From Modestobacter excelsi (GTDB lineage: Bacteria > Actinomycetota > Actinomycetes > Mycobacteriales > Geodermatophilaceae), in contig NZ_SJEX01000059.1 in assembly GCF_005930495.1 (NCBI RefSeq), positions 1-32,494 on the forward strand: DNA of 32,494 nucleotides. Reading direction: 5' to 3'. The stretch's first letter is position 1; each line of letters opens with the position of its first letter. Shown piece by piece: positions 1 through 8,284 of the stretch. The notes below the pieces were generated by a model, which made no database searches, was not told the origin of the DNA, and saw nothing but the letters and a program-made list of their open reading frames with translations. The position numbers and the translations under genes are program-made.

Positions 1-18
1 GGGTGTCATCTTCACAGT

Positions 19-136
19 GTTACGGCGGTCATGGCGAAAGGGAAACGCCCGGTCTCATTCCGAACCCGGAAGCTAAGCCTTTCAGCGCCGATGGTACTGC
101 CCGGGGGACCGGGTGGGAGAGTAGGACACCGCCGGA
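19..136 (+). rRNA. rrf: 5S ribosomal RNA
   Basis: This is a 5S rRNA of about 118 nt. Its 5' segment CGGCGGT (23-29) pairs with ACCGCCG (128-134) to form the terminal helix I. The interior carries the conserved actinobacterial 5S core, including the CCGAACCCGGAAGCTAAG segment around 60-77 and the GGTGGGAGAGTAGGAC segment around 111-126. The end positions are set by helix I pairing and may be off by one to three bases. The matching 23S and 16S genes would lie upstream of the window on the same strand. Confidence 0.95.
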
Positions 137-145
137 CATAACTCC

Positions 146-184
146 AGGAACGGGGTCACAGCAATCTGCTGTGACCCCGTTCCT
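146..184 (+). terminator. rRNA operon terminator hairpin
   Basis: Bases 146-163 (AGGAACGGGGTCACAGCA) and 167-184 are perfect reverse complements, giving an 18-bp stem with a 3-nt loop about 10 nt after the 5S end. There is no long U tract afterwards, which is common for actinobacterial terminators. Position and stem strength make it the likely terminator of the rRNA operon. Confidence 0.85.
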
Positions 185-289
185 GCATTCCCCGGCATTG
201 CCCGGGCTGCGGGATGGGAGTTCGCTTTCCGCGCCGAAAGCAACCCCACCACCTCACCGGCACCGGTCCCGCGCTCCCACGCCCGCAAA

Positions 290-376
290 CACCCCTACTC
301 ACGCGCGAAAGCGCGGGGGTGGCGGTGCGAGGACGCGGTCCCCGTCATCGGGGTTGCGTCCTGACGGAAATGTCAG
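290..376. terminator. Cluster of three hairpins in gene-free stretch
   Basis: The stretch from about 185 to 430 holds no convincing gene. It contains three stem-loops in a row. The first has arms CACCCC (290-295) and GGGGTG (316-321) around an inner CGCGC-GAAA-GCGCG stem (302-315). The second has GGACGC (331-336) with GCGTCC (356-361) around CCCCG-tcat-CGGGG. The third has CTGAC (361-365) with GTCAG (372-376). They lie downstream of the minus-strand genes that end at 430 and could end their transcripts, or act as a second barrier for rRNA read-through. Confidence 0.45.
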
Positions 377-429
377 CCGCTGGGACTTAGGGGTTGAGAA
401 GCGGCCGGTCGTGGTGGTGTTGTCCGGCA

Positions 430-1127
430 TCAAGGAACCGTGCGCCGCAGGCCCAGGGAGGCGAGCGCTGCGGCGGCCACCGCGATGGCGGCCGGCAGTG
501 CGATGGCAGCGGTGGCCGTGGGCAAGTCGCCGAACCAGGACCAGATGTCCGCCCACGTCTCCCGCCAGGTTGCGTAGACCGCGACAGCGCCACCGAGCAG
601 GAGGGTGAGCAGGGCGAGGGCGTAAAGGCCCGGCGCGCCCCAGGGCTTGACGACGACGCCGATCCCGATGCCCAAGAAGGCGCAGGCCAACATTGGTACC
701 GTGTAGACGACGAACTGCAGCAGCGGGTTGCCGACGTCCACCGCGCCGGGGGCCAGAAGTCGAGTCCGACACCCAGCCCCCGTCGCGTCCTCGATGGCAG
801 CGAGGGCCGTGAGCGCCACTCCGTAGCCCACGGACTGGATGGCCGCACGCAGCGCCGTCCCCAGGTAGTAGTGCCGCCGGCTCAGGCTCAGCCCCATGGC
901 GAACGGGAACATCTGGTGACCGACTGGGTGAACACGATCAGCACGGCGATGTGGAGGGGCGCCGGGCCGCCGGTGAACCCGTCACCGGGTGAGGTCGGAG
1001 CGACGTCCCCCTGGCCCCAGATGGCCGCGTTGATGGCGAAGGACGACGCGACGACCGCCCAGCGCACCCCGATGCTGAGCGCCGGGTGGACGAGCTGCAT
1101 GCGCGCGGCGGCGGTCACGCGGTTCAT
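430..1127 (-). pseudogene. ABC-2-type permease, broken by one frameshift
   Basis: This is a hydrophobic ABC transporter permease of the small kind partnered with a YtrA-type GntR regulator. Translation from ATG at 1127 gives 71 residues (MNRVTAAARM to IVFTQSVT) with one membrane segment. The frame then shifts, and the protein continues from Gln-Met-Phe-Pro-Phe (912 downward) as 160 residues with several membrane helices to the TGA at 430-432. Adding one C to the CC at about 915 would restore VTQMFPFAMG, the expected junction, and a product of about 232 aa, a normal length for the family. So the lesion looks like a single-base loss in a short C run. A sequencing error cannot be excluded, but the partner ATPase and regulator are also broken, so decay is likely. 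No motif reveals the substrate. Confidence 0.7.
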
Positions 1128-1138
1128 GGGGGGGGGCT

Positions 1139-1436
1139 CCCAGCAGATCGGACGGGGCGGGGAGGTGGCGCGGTCGGTCGTGGTGGAGCGCAGGCTCATC
1201 GCGACCACGAGCTGCTGGATGCTGGTCGGCTCGGCGGTCAGGCCCAGGTCCGTGGCCATCCGGCGGGCGGTCGCCGTCCCGGTGCGGATGATCGCCCGGG
1301 ACTGGCCGGCCAGCGACTCGGTCGTGACCAGCTCATGGGCAGCCCCGGGGGTGGCCACCTGGCGGGAGGGTCCCGAGACGGTGAGCGCCGGGCCCGCAGG
1401 GTCTCCGCATCGGCGTCGAGCAGGACCCGGCCGTGG
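1139..1436 (-). pseudogene. ABC transporter ATPase, C-terminal remnant
   Basis: Only the last ~90 residues of an ABC ATPase are recognisable. They include a stretch ending ESLAGQSRAIIRTG, followed by LGLTAEPTSIQQLVVAMSL; this accessory C-terminal region is typical of actinobacterial ATPases paired with small ABC-2 permeases. Walker A, signature and Walker B motifs are all absent. The piece is read in the same frame as the GntR remnant upstream. A neighbouring frame encodes GRVLLDADAETLRAR, which looks like the missing segment just before it, so at least one further frameshift is present. The most likely history is one large internal deletion plus small indels. Boundaries are approximate. Confidence 0.55.
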
Positions 1437-1439
1437 CCG

Positions 1440-1547
1440 GTCGTTGGAGGAGGGCGCCTGCCTCTCCTCGGCGCGCGAGCCGTCGACGACCGCGTCCTCC
1501 AGCTGGAGGGCGATCTGCCGGAGGATCGGGCCGGCGTCCTCGTTCAT
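1440..1547 (-). pseudogene. GntR (YtrA-like) regulator, N-terminal remnant
   Basis: About 36 residues starting MNEDAGPILRQIALQLED resemble the N-terminus of YtrA-type GntR repressors (pattern PI-x-x-QIA-x-QIED-x-IVDGS-x-x-E-x-QVPS). The sequence breaks off at the start of the winged-helix DNA-binding domain, so no functional repressor can be made. The reading frame runs directly into the ATPase remnant, which points to a deletion of most of this gene and most of the ATPase gene. The start is the ATG at 1545-1547. No strong ribosome binding site precedes it. Confidence 0.5.
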
Positions 1548-1570
1548 GCCGGGCCAGGTCGAACGAGACG

Positions 1571-1626
1571 AGCCCGGCGGCTCGCTGGTTCATCACTCAT
1601 GTGATGAACCGTGGAACCACCGGGCT
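1571..1626. promoter_or_regulatory. Palindromic operator-like element
   Basis: GGTTCATCAC (1587-1596), a 4-nt spacer, and GTGATGAACC (1601-1610) form a perfect 10-bp inverted repeat. An outer pair, AGCCCGG (1571-1577) and CCGGGCT (1620-1626), extends it to 26-nt arms with 21 matches. It sits about 40 bp upstream of the GntR remnant and just past the end of the PadR gene. Autoregulation by GntR through such a palindrome is the likely original role (inference). A terminator for the PadR transcript is the alternative. Confidence 0.5.
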
Positions 1627-1669
1627 CGGCGGGGCAAGCTCTTCCTCCGCGGGCGTCCCCGCAGGCGGG

Positions 1670-2419
1670 TCAGGCCGGGGCGCCGTCCTCCGGCTCGGAG
1701 CCGGCCGACTGGTCCGGCTGACCGGCCAGGATGAGGTAGAGCGCGCGCCGGGCCTCGGCGAGGACGCGCCCGGCCGCCGCGAGCTGGGCCTGGTCCCCGA
1801 CCCTGCCCAGCTGGTGGGCGGCGCCCATGAGCTCGCCCATCAGCGCCCGCAGGTCGGGCGCGTCGGCGTCACCGGCGAACGCGGCGAACGGGTCGACGGC
1901 GCCCAGGCCGGCGAGGTGCTCCCGGCCGGCCTCGGTCAGGGTGACCAGCTTGCGACCGCCGTCGACCGCGACGGTGACCAGGCCCTCGTCCTCGAGCTGG
2001 GCGATGGTGGGGTAGACCGCGCCGGGGCTCAGTCGCCAGGCGCCGCCGGTGCGCTCGGCCACCGCCTGCATGAGCTGGTAGCCGTGCATCGGCTCGTCGG
2101 CCAGCAGGAGCAGGAGGGCGGAGCGGACGTCGCCGCGGCCGGCCCGGCCGTGCCGGCCGCGGCCGCCACGAGGCCCGCCGCGGTGGCCGCGCGGGCCTTC
2201 GCCGAACGGTCCGCCGGGACCGCCGAAGGGACCACCGCCGAAGGGGCCACCGCCGAAGGGCGGGTGGTGCCGGCGACCTTCCCCGTCGGTGCGGGCGCTG
2301 TCGAAGCGCTCCCGGCCCGGGTGGTCGTGCGGGTGGTGCCGATGGTCCCCGGCATCCGCGCCGGGAGTGGGGGAGTGGTGGTGGCGGCTGTGCCGCGACC
2401 ACGGGGTGGTGGGCTTCAT
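1670..2419 (-). CDS. PadR-family regulator with His/Gly-rich N-terminus
   Basis: This 249-aa protein has a PadR-type winged helix at about residues 95-170. It includes [21 protein letters not shown], the [18 protein letters not shown] recognition region and the basic beta-wing [15 protein letters not shown]-terminal helical dimerisation segment covers about 190-232. The first 90 residues are unusual: 13 histidines (at 10, 13-15, 26, 28, 29, 31, 33, 51, 52, 79 and 90), then PFGGG repeats and an Arg/Gly-rich linker. The ATG at 2419 is chosen because a GGAGG ribosome binding site lies 8 nt upstream; an upstream in-frame start at 2479 lacks one and would run through the promoter. The gene is divergent from the urease operon and 146 bp from ureA. 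PadR proteins are repressors that often control their own gene. A metal-binding role for the His-rich arm is inference. Confidence 0.85.
   Translation of the reverse strand: MKPTTPWSRHSRHHHSPTPGADAGDHRHHPHDHPGRERFDSARTDGEGRRHHPPFGGGPFGGGPFGGPGGPFGEGPRGHRGGPRGGRGRHGRAGRGDVRSALLLLLADEPMHGYQLMQAVAERTGGAWRLSPGAVYPTIAQLEDEGLVTVAVDGGRKLVTLTEAGREHLAGLGAVDPFAAFAGDADAPDLRALMGELMGAAHQLGRVGDQAQLAAAGRVLAEARRALYLILAGQPDQSAGSEPEDGAPA
2220..2260 (-). repeat. 15-bp tandem repeat inside PadR gene
   Basis: The unit CCGCCGAAGGG starts at 2220, 2235 and 2250, a 15-bp period with about three copies. On the minus strand it encodes the in-frame PFGGG repeats of the regulator's linker. In-frame length change by slippage would alter linker length without breaking the protein. 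Confidence 0.7.
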
Positions 2420-2446
2420 GTCCGACCTCCGAATGTCGTTGATGCA

Positions 2447-2479
2447 GTCACGATATATCGCGACATGGCATGGACGCAA
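2447..2479 (-). promoter_or_regulatory. padR promoter overlapped by palindrome
   Basis: On the minus strand TTGCGT (2479-2474) and TATATC (2457-2452), 16 nt apart, form a plausible -35/-10 pair. The -10 lies inside the palindrome GTCACGATATATCGCGAC (2447-2464), whose CGATATATCG core is perfect. AT-rich palindromes of this kind are typical PadR sites, so self-repression is likely. The same site lies 102 bp before ureA and might also affect urease expression. No clear promoter was recognised for ureA itself. Confidence 0.55.
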
Positions 2480-2565
2480 GGACCTGAGGACGCAACAGGG
2501 CTGTCACACGGCTCGGCTACCTTCCGGGTTCCACTCCACTCCGGGATGCCAGGAGGTCGACGACC

Positions 2566-2868
2566 GTGCTGCTCTCCCCGCACGAGCAGGAGCGGCTGAT
2601 GCTGAGCTACGCCGCCGAGCTCGCCCGGCGTCGTCAGGCCCGGGGCCTCCGGCTCAACCTCCCCGAGGCGACCGCGATCGTCACCGACCACGTGCTCGAG
2701 GGCGCCCGGGACGGCGAACGGGTCACCGACCTCATGCAGTCCGGCCGCACCGTGCTCAGCCGGGACGACGTCATGGACGGCGTCCCCGAGCTGCTGGAGG
2801 AGGTGCAGGTGGAGGCGACCTTCCCGGACGGGACGAAACTCGTCACGGTCCACCAGCCGATCCCGTGA
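2566..2868 (+). CDS. ureA: Urease gamma subunit
   Basis: This 100-aa protein is full length for a separate urease gamma subunit. It opens with [27 protein letters not shown] and carries the conserved [29 protein letters not shown] and [21 protein letters not shown] segments. Together with UreB and UreC it forms the (UreABC)3 cytoplasmic enzyme that hydrolyses urea to ammonia and carbamate. The start is the GTG at 2566, preceded by AGGAGG at 2551-2556. It is the first gene of the urease operon, and its stop overlaps the ureB start by 4 nt. Confidence 0.97.
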   Translation: MLLSPHEQERLMLSYAAELARRRQARGLRLNLPEATAIVTDHVLEGARDGERVTDLMQSGRTVLSRDDVMDGVPELLEEVQVEATFPDGTKLVTVHQPIP

Positions 2869-3182
2869 GCGGCGAGCCCGTGGTCCCCGGCGAGGTCATC
2901 CCCGCCGCGGGGTCCATCGAGACGCTGCCCGGGGCGCCGCGGATCGAGCTGGCGGTGCGCAACACCGGTGACCGACCCGTGCAGGTCGGGTCGCACTTCC
3001 ACTTCGCCCAGGCCAACGCCGCGCTGGCGTTCGACCGCGCGGCCGCGCACGGGCACCGGCTCGACATCGCCGCCGGGACAGCCGTCCGGTTCGAGCCCGG
3101 CATCCAGCGGACCGTCGTGCTGGTGCCCCTCGCCGGTGCCCGGGTCGTGCCGGGTCTGACGGCCGAGGGAGGCCTGGGCTGA
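2865..3182 (+). CDS. ureB: Urease beta subunit
   Basis: This 105-aa protein matches a standalone urease beta subunit: [12 protein letters not shown] near the N-terminus, then the strongly conserved [19 protein letters not shown] and [17 protein letters not shown] blocks. The GTG start at 2865 overlaps the ureA stop (GTGA), and the stop overlaps the ureC ATG (TGATG). Expression is therefore likely coupled and gives balanced subunit amounts. Upstream in-frame extension would only run through ureA in another frame and is rejected. Confidence 0.97.
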   Translation: MSGEPVVPGEVIPAAGSIETLPGAPRIELAVRNTGDRPVQVGSHFHFAQANAALAFDRAAAHGHRLDIAAGTAVRFEPGIQRTVVLVPLAGARVVPGLTAEGGLG

Positions 3183-4903
3183 TGGTCCGGCTGTCCCGCG
3201 AGCGCTACGCCCAGCTCTACGGTCCCACCACCGGCGACCGCATCCGGCTGGCCGACACCGACCTGCTCATCGAGGTCACCGAGGACCGCAGCGGTGGCCC
3301 CGGCCTGGCCGGCGAGGAGGCGGTCTTCGGCGGCGGCAAGGTGATCCGCGAGTCGATGGGCCAGGGGCGCGCCACCCGCGCCGAGGGCGCACCGGACCTG
3401 GTCATCACCGGCGCGGTGGTGCTGGACCACTGGGGGGTCGTCAAGGCCGACGTCGGCATCCGCGACGGCCGGATCGTCGCCCTGGGCAAGGCCGGCAACC
3501 CCGACACGATGGACGGCGTCCACCCCGACCTGGTCATCGGCCCGGGCACCGAGGTGCTCTCGGGCAACGGCAAGGTCCTCACCGCCGGCGGCATCGACTG
3601 CCACGTGCACTTCATCTGCCCGCAGATCGTGCCCACGGCCCTCGGCTCCGGCATCACCACGCTGATCGGCGGTGGCACCGGCCCGGCCGAGGGCTCCAAG
3701 GCCACCACCATCACCCCCGGGGACTGGTACCTCGCCCGGATGCTCGAGGCGATGGACCCGCTGCCGGTCAACGTCGCCCTGCTGGGCAAGGGCAACACCG
3801 TGTCGCTGGACTCGCTGGAGGAGCAGCTGCGGGCCGGTGCCAGCGGCTTCAAGCTGCACGAGGACTGGGGCTCCACGCCGGCCGCCATCGACGCCGCGCT
3901 CACCGTCGCCGGCCGCAACGGCGTCCCGGTCGCCCTGCACTCGGACACGCTCAACGAGGCCGGCTTCGTCGAGGACACCCTGGCCGCGATCGCCGGCCGG
4001 AGCATCCACGCGTACCACACCGAGGGTGCCGGAGGTGGTCACGCGCCGGACATCATCACCGTCGCCGGGCACCCGAACGTGCTGCCCAGCAGCACGAACC
4101 CGACCCGTCCGCACACGGTGAACACCCTGGACGAGCACCTGGACATGCTCATGGTCTGCCACCACCTCGACTCGAGCGTGCCCGAGGACCTCGCCTTCGC
4201 CGAGAGCCGGATCCGCCCGACCACGATCGCCGCCGAGGACCTGCTGCACGACCTGGGTGCCATCTCGATGATCGGCTCCGACGCGCAGGCGATGGGCCGG
4301 GTGGGCGAGGTCGTGCTGCGCACCTGGCAGACCGCGCACGTGATGAAGCGCCGCCGCGGCGCGCTGGCCGGCGACGGCGCCGCGGACAACCTGCGGGCCC
4401 GGCGCTACGTCGCCAAGTACACGATCTGCCCGGCGGTGGCCCACGGCATCGACGGCGAGGTGGGGTCGGTCGAGGCGGGCAAGCTGGCTGACCTGGTGCT
4501 GTGGGAGCCGAAGTTCTTCGGGGTGCGGCCGCACGTCGTGCTCAAGGGCGGGATGATCGCCTGGGCGATGATGGGCGACGCCAACGCCTCGATCCCGACG
4601 CCGCAGCCGGTGCTGCCGCGGCCGATGTTCGGGGCCTCCGGCACGGTCCCGGCGCGGACGTCGCTGCACTTCGTCGCCCCGGCGGCGCTGGAGGCAGGAC
4701 TGGCGGACCGGCTGGCGATCGACCGGCGGCTGGCCGCCGTCAGCGACACCACCCGGCTGGGCAAGGCGGACATGCCGGAGAACACGGCGCTGCCGGACAT
4801 CCGCGTCGACCCGGACACCTTCACCGTCTCGGTGGACGGCGAGGTCTGGGAGCCCGACCCGGTCGGCGAGCTGCCGATGGCGCAGAAGTACTTCCTCTTC
4901 TGA
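3182..4903 (+). CDS. ureC: Urease alpha (catalytic) subunit
   Basis: This is the 573-aa nickel-dependent catalytic subunit at the usual length. All active-site residues are visible: nickel ligands His141 and His143 (CHVHF), the carbamylated bridging Lys224 ([10 protein letters not shown]), His253 ([11 protein letters not shown]), His279 and Asp367 ([11 protein letters not shown]). Cys326 and the catalytic His327 lie in the mobile flap (MVCHHLD). Relative to the Klebsiella enzyme the numbering is shifted by +7 throughout, so there is no internal indel between these sites. The C-terminus ends MAQKYFLF, as expected. Start and stop both overlap the neighbours (TGATG at each end). The enzyme needs UreD, UreF and UreG, encoded directly downstream, for CO2- and GTP-dependent nickel insertion. 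Confidence 0.98.
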   Translation: MVRLSRERYAQLYGPTTGDRIRLADTDLLIEVTEDRSGGPGLAGEEAVFGGGKVIRESMGQGRATRAEGAPDLVITGAVVLDHWGVVKADVGIRDGRIVALGKAGNPDTMDGVHPDLVIGPGTEVLSGNGKVLTAGGIDCHVHFICPQIVPTALGSGITTLIGGGTGPAEGSKATTITPGDWYLARMLEAMDPLPVNVALLGKGNTVSLDSLEEQLRAGASGFKLHEDWGSTPAAIDAALTVAGRNGVPVALHSDTLNEAGFVEDTLAAIAGRSIHAYHTEGAGGGHAPDIITVAGHPNVLPSSTNPTRPHTVNTLDEHLDMLMVCHHLDSSVPEDLAFAESRIRPTTIAAEDLLHDLGAISMIGSDAQAMGRVGEVVLRTWQTAHVMKRRRGALAGDGAADNLRARRYVAKYTICPAVAHGIDGEVGSVEAGKLADLVLWEPKFFGVRPHVVLKGGMIAWAMMGDANASIPTPQPVLPRPMFGASGTVPARTSLHFVAPAALEAGLADRLAIDRRLAAVSDTTRLGKADMPENTALPDIRVDPDTFTVSVDGEVWEPDPVGELPMAQKYFLF

Positions 4904-5550
4904 TGACGGCCGCGCTGCTCACGCTGGCCGACTCCCGGCTGCCGGCCGGAGGGCACACGCACTCCGGCGGGGTGGAGCAGGCGATCGCCGCCGAGCTGCT
5001 CACCGATCCGGCGTCGCTCGCCCTGTTCCTGCGCCGCCGGCTGACCACCTCCGGGGCGGTCGCCGCCGGGCTGGCTGCGGCCGCGTGCCGGGCCGTGGAC
5101 GACACCGACGTGGTCGCCGCGCTGGCCGCGCTCGACGCGGAGGCCGACGCGCGCACCCCCGCACCGGCACTGCGGGCCGCCTCACGGCAGCAGGGGCGCG
5201 GGCTGGTCCGGGTCGGTGGCCGGGCGTGGCCGCACCCGGCGTGGGCGGCCCTCCCGGTGCAGCCGCACCACCCGCTGGCGCTGGGGGTGGCGGCTGCCGC
5301 CGGTGGGCTCGCCCCGCGCGATGCCGCCGCGGCGGCGGCGTACCTGTCCGTCTCCGGTCCGGCCACCGCCGCCCAGCGGCTGCTCGCCATGGACCCGATC
5401 ACCGTCGCCGCCGTCACCGCCCGGCTGGGCCCGGAGGTCGACGCGGTGGCCGCGGCCGCCGTCGACGGGCTGCCGGCGGCCGCCGACCCACTGCTGGACC
5501 TGCTCGCCGAGGTGCACACCGTCCGCACGGACCGGTTCTTCGCCTCATGA
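4903..5550 (+). CDS. ureF: Urease accessory protein UreF
   Basis: This 215-aa protein has the UreF family hallmarks: LTLADSRLPAGGHTHSGGVEQAI at the N-terminus and a long alanine-rich all-helical body. It also has the C-terminal DPLLDLLAEVHTVRTDRFFAS tail, which matches the region UreF uses in forming the UreG-UreF-UreD activation complex. UreF acts in the cytoplasm as a scaffold and GTPase regulator during urease maturation. The ATG at 4903 overlaps the ureC stop. Sequence identity in this family is low, but length, motifs and position between ureC and ureG make the call firm. Confidence 0.93.
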   Translation: MTAALLTLADSRLPAGGHTHSGGVEQAIAAELLTDPASLALFLRRRLTTSGAVAAGLAAAACRAVDDTDVVAALAALDAEADARTPAPALRAASRQQGRGLVRVGGRAWPHPAWAALPVQPHHPLALGVAAAAGGLAPRDAAAAAAYLSVSGPATAAQRLLAMDPITVAAVTARLGPEVDAVAAAAVDGLPAAADPLLDLLAEVHTVRTDRFFAS

Positions 5551-5568
5551 CACCCACCGGGAGTGCAC

Positions 5569-6249
5569 ATGCCGCCTGACCACAACCTGGACGACTACGT
5601 CGACCCCTACGACCCCGGGCACCGCCACGGCGGGCCGCTGCGGGTGGGGCTCGGCGGCCCGGTGGGCTCGGGCAAGACGGCGCTGGCCGCCGCGCTGTGC
5701 CGAACGCTGGGCGCGGAGTACGACCTGGCCGTCGTCACCAACGACATCTACACCACCGAGGACGCCGACTTCCTGCGCCGCAACGCCGTGCTGCCCGACG
5801 ACCGGATCGAGGCGGTGCAGACCGGCTGCTGCCCGCACACCGCGATCCGCGACGACATCACCGCCAACCTGGACGCCGTCGAGCTGCTGGAGTCCCGGCA
5901 CCCGGGGCTGGAGCTGGTCCTAGTGGAGTCGGGCGGGGACAACCTCACCGCCTCGTTCAGCTACGGCCTGGTCGACGTGCAGGTTTTCGTCGTCGACGTC
6001 GCCGGTGGGGACAAGGTCCCCCGCAAGGGCGGCCCGGGCGTCACCGCCTCGGACCTGCTCGTGGTGAACAAGACCGACCTCGCGCCGCTCGTGGGCGCCG
6101 ACCTGGGCGTGATGCGCCGGGATGCCGACGCGGTGCGCGGGGGCAAGCCGACGCTGCTCATCTCGCTGCGGGAGGACCCAGCGGCGACCGAGGTGGCCGC
6201 GTGGGTGCGCGGGGAGGTCCGCGCGAGGGCGCTGCAGTCGACGTCGTGA
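5569..6249 (+). CDS. ureG: Urease accessory GTPase UreG
   Basis: This 226-aa SIMIBI-class GTPase delivers nickel to apo-urease. The P-loop GGPVGSGKT is at about residues 29-37, the nickel-binding CPH motif at 88-90 ([12 protein letters not shown]), and [11 protein letters not shown] and VVNKTDLAP further on. A short His-containing N-terminal leader (PGHRHG) may help bind nickel. No ureE is present in the cluster, so this leader could partly stand in for it (inference). The ATG at 5569 is preferred over the GTG at 5563 because GGAG at 5560-5563 is then correctly spaced. The stop overlaps the ureD start by 4 nt. Confidence 0.97.
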   Translation: MPPDHNLDDYVDPYDPGHRHGGPLRVGLGGPVGSGKTALAAALCRTLGAEYDLAVVTNDIYTTEDADFLRRNAVLPDDRIEAVQTGCCPHTAIRDDITANLDAVELLESRHPGLELVLVESGGDNLTASFSYGLVDVQVFVVDVAGGDKVPRKGGPGVTASDLLVVNKTDLAPLVGADLGVMRRDADAVRGGKPTLLISLREDPAATEVAAWVRGEVRARALQSTS

Positions 6250-6959
6250 GGACGCGGGTGGAGGTCGTCGCGCGCCGGGACGCACGCGGGCGCACGGTGC
6301 TGCCGGTGGTGCGGGCCAGCGGCCAGCTCGCCGTCCGGCGGACGGGGGAGGGCGCGGTGCACCTGGTCGCGACGGCCTTCGGCCCGCTGGGCGGGGACGA
6401 CGCGGAGGTCCGGCTGGTCGTGGAGGAGGGCGCGCGACTGTCCGTGCACTCCGTCGCCGCCGCCGTGGTGCTGCCCGCGCGGGGCGGGTCACCGCCGTCC
6501 CGTCAGCTGGTGCGGGCCGAGGTCGCCGGCGTCCTGCACCTGACCCCCGAGCCGACGGTCGTCACCGCGCGCGCCGTCCACGTCGCCGAACTGCACGCCG
6601 AGCTGGGCGAGGGCGGGGAGCTGACCGCGACCGAGCAGGTGCTGCTCGGCCGGGCGGGGGAGGCGCCCGGGCGCTGGACCGGCACGACCCGAGTCGTCGT
6701 GTCCGGCCGGCCCGTGCTGCACACCACCGTCGGGCTCGGCCCCGGCACGCCCGCCTGGCTGCCGCCGGTCGCGCCGCGGGCCTACGTGTCCACGGTCCGG
6801 ATCGGAGAGCCGCGGGCAGCGGTGCAGACCGGGGTGGACGCCGTGCGGTTGCCGCTGCCCGGTGGCTGGGTGGGCACCGCCTGGGCCGCTGAACTGCACG
6901 AGGCGGTGGCCCGGCTCGCCGGGGTCACCCGCGAGCGGGACCTGGAGGTGGCGCGGTGA
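6246..6959 (+). CDS. ureD: Urease accessory protein UreD (UreH)
   Basis: This 237-aa protein shows UreD family features: the [13 protein letters not shown] start, a beta-rich body with the [28 protein letters not shown] block, and a segment resembling the conserved [11 protein letters not shown]. UreD binds urease directly and forms part of the tunnel through which UreG passes nickel. The GTG at 6246 overlaps the ureG stop, and the stop overlaps the allB start (GTGA). The order ureABCFGD without ureE is the standard actinobacterial arrangement. The protein is somewhat short for the family. Confidence 0.9.
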   Translation: MRTRVEVVARRDARGRTVLPVVRASGQLAVRRTGEGAVHLVATAFGPLGGDDAEVRLVVEEGARLSVHSVAAAVVLPARGGSPPSRQLVRAEVAGVLHLTPEPTVVTARAVHVAELHAELGEGGELTATEQVLLGRAGEAPGRWTGTTRVVVSGRPVLHTTVGLGPGTPAWLPPVAPRAYVSTVRIGEPRAAVQTGVDAVRLPLPGGWVGTAWAAELHEAVARLAGVTRERDLEVAR

Positions 6960-8281
6960 GCGGGGCGTTCGTCGTCCGGGCGCGGCGGGTGGTGCTCCCC
7001 GACGGGGAGCGGCCGGCGGCGGTACACGTCCGGGACGGCGTCATCGAGGCGGTGACCGGCTTCGAGGAGGCGGGCGACCAGCCGGTGACCCTGGCCGAGG
7101 GCGAGGTGCTGCTGCCGGGCCTGGTCGACAGCCACGTGCACGTCAACGAGCCCGGGCGGACCGAGTGGGAGGGCTTTGCCTCGGCGACCCGGGCGGCCGC
7201 GGCCGGCGGGATCACCACGATCGTGGACATGCCGCTCAACTCGATCCCGCCGACGGTCGACCTCAAGGCCCTGCAGGTCAAACGACAGGCGGCACAGGGG
7301 CAGCTGAGCGTGGACGTCGCCTTCTGGGGCGGTGCCGTGCCCGGCAACGCCGGCCAGCTCCAGCGGCTGCTCGCCGACGGCGCGGTCGGGGTGAAGTGCT
7401 TCCTGCTCGACTCCGGCGTGCCCGAGTTCCCGCCGCTGGACGACGCCGGCCTGCGGGCGGCGCTCACCGCGCTGGCCGAGGTCGACGGGCTGCTCATCGC
7501 GCACTGCGAGGACGACGACGTGATCGCCGCAGCGCCCGACCCGGGCGGGCCGCGCTACGCGGACTTCCTCGCCTCCCGCCCCGGCGCGGCCGAGGAGACG
7601 GCGATCGGCCGGCTGGTCGCCGCTGCCCGGGACACCGGTGCCCGGGTGCACGTCGTCCACCTGGCCGACGCCGGTGCGCTGCCGATGCTGCGGGCCGCCC
7701 GGGCCGAGGGCGTGCGGATCACCGTCGAGACCTGCCCGCACTACCTGACCTTCAGCGCCGAGGAGGTCCCCGACGGGGCGACGGCGTTCAAGTGCTGCCC
7801 GCCGATCCGCGAGGCGTCGCACCGCGAGGCGCTCTGGGCCGCACTGGCCGACGGCGACATCGACCTGGTGGTGAGCGACCACTCGCCGTGCACCCCGGAG
7901 CTCAAGCGGCTCGACGTGGGCGACTTCGCGTCTGCCTGGGGCGGCATCGCCGGCCTGCAGGTGACCCTGCCGGTGGTCTGGACCGGCGCCCGCGCCCGCG
8001 GGCTGACGCTGGGTGACGTCGTGCGGTGGATGTCCGCGGCGCCGGCGGCGCTGACCGGGTTGGCCGGCAAGGGGGCGATCGCCGTCGGCAAGGACGCGGA
8101 CCTGGTCGCCTTCGCCCCTGACGAGCAGTGGGACGTCGCCGGGTTGCACCACCGCAACCCGGTCACCCCCTACGCCGGCCGGCGCCTGACCGGCGTCGTC
8201 CGGCGCACCTGGCTGCGTGGTCGGGAACTGGCAGCGACGGGAGCCCCGCTCGGCCGGCTGATCAGCCGAGCGGGACCCTGA
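6956..8281 (+). CDS. allB: Allantoinase
   Basis: This 441-aa cyclic amidohydrolase opens the allantoin ring to allantoate. Metal-site residues are visible: His60 and His62 (DSHVHVNEPGRTEWEGF), the carbamylated Lys147 (GVKCFLLDSGV), His183 (IAHCEDD), the VHVVHLADAG histidine near 235 and Asp308 (VSDHSPC). The EPGRTEWEGF and GVKCF signatures separate allantoinase from dihydropyrimidinase and dihydroorotase. Its GTG start overlaps the ureD stop, so it is the last gene of the urease operon. Urea released downstream of allantoate can thus be hydrolysed by co-expressed urease. The 441-aa length is normal. Confidence 0.93.
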   Translation: MSGAFVVRARRVVLPDGERPAAVHVRDGVIEAVTGFEEAGDQPVTLAEGEVLLPGLVDSHVHVNEPGRTEWEGFASATRAAAAGGITTIVDMPLNSIPPTVDLKALQVKRQAAQGQLSVDVAFWGGAVPGNAGQLQRLLADGAVGVKCFLLDSGVPEFPPLDDAGLRAALTALAEVDGLLIAHCEDDDVIAAAPDPGGPRYADFLASRPGAAEETAIGRLVAAARDTGARVHVVHLADAGALPMLRAARAEGVRITVETCPHYLTFSAEEVPDGATAFKCCPPIREASHREALWAALADGDIDLVVSDHSPCTPELKRLDVGDFASAWGGIAGLQVTLPVVWTGARARGLTLGDVVRWMSAAPAALTGLAGKGAIAVGKDADLVAFAPDEQWDVAGLHHRNPVTPYAGRRLTGVVRRTWLRGRELAATGAPLGRLISRAGP

Positions 8282-8284
8282 GCG

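Noticed and set aside
3-608. Open frame across the 5S rRNA and its terminator
   Set aside because: It is not compatible with the rRNA gene and hairpins, and has no ribosome binding site or coding signal.
2843-4669. 608-codon open frame on the minus strand through ureB and ureC
   Set aside because: It lies opposite intact ureB and ureC with all active-site residues. Long antisense frames are expected at this GC content, and its translation is a low-complexity Arg/Gly/Val/His-rich sequence.
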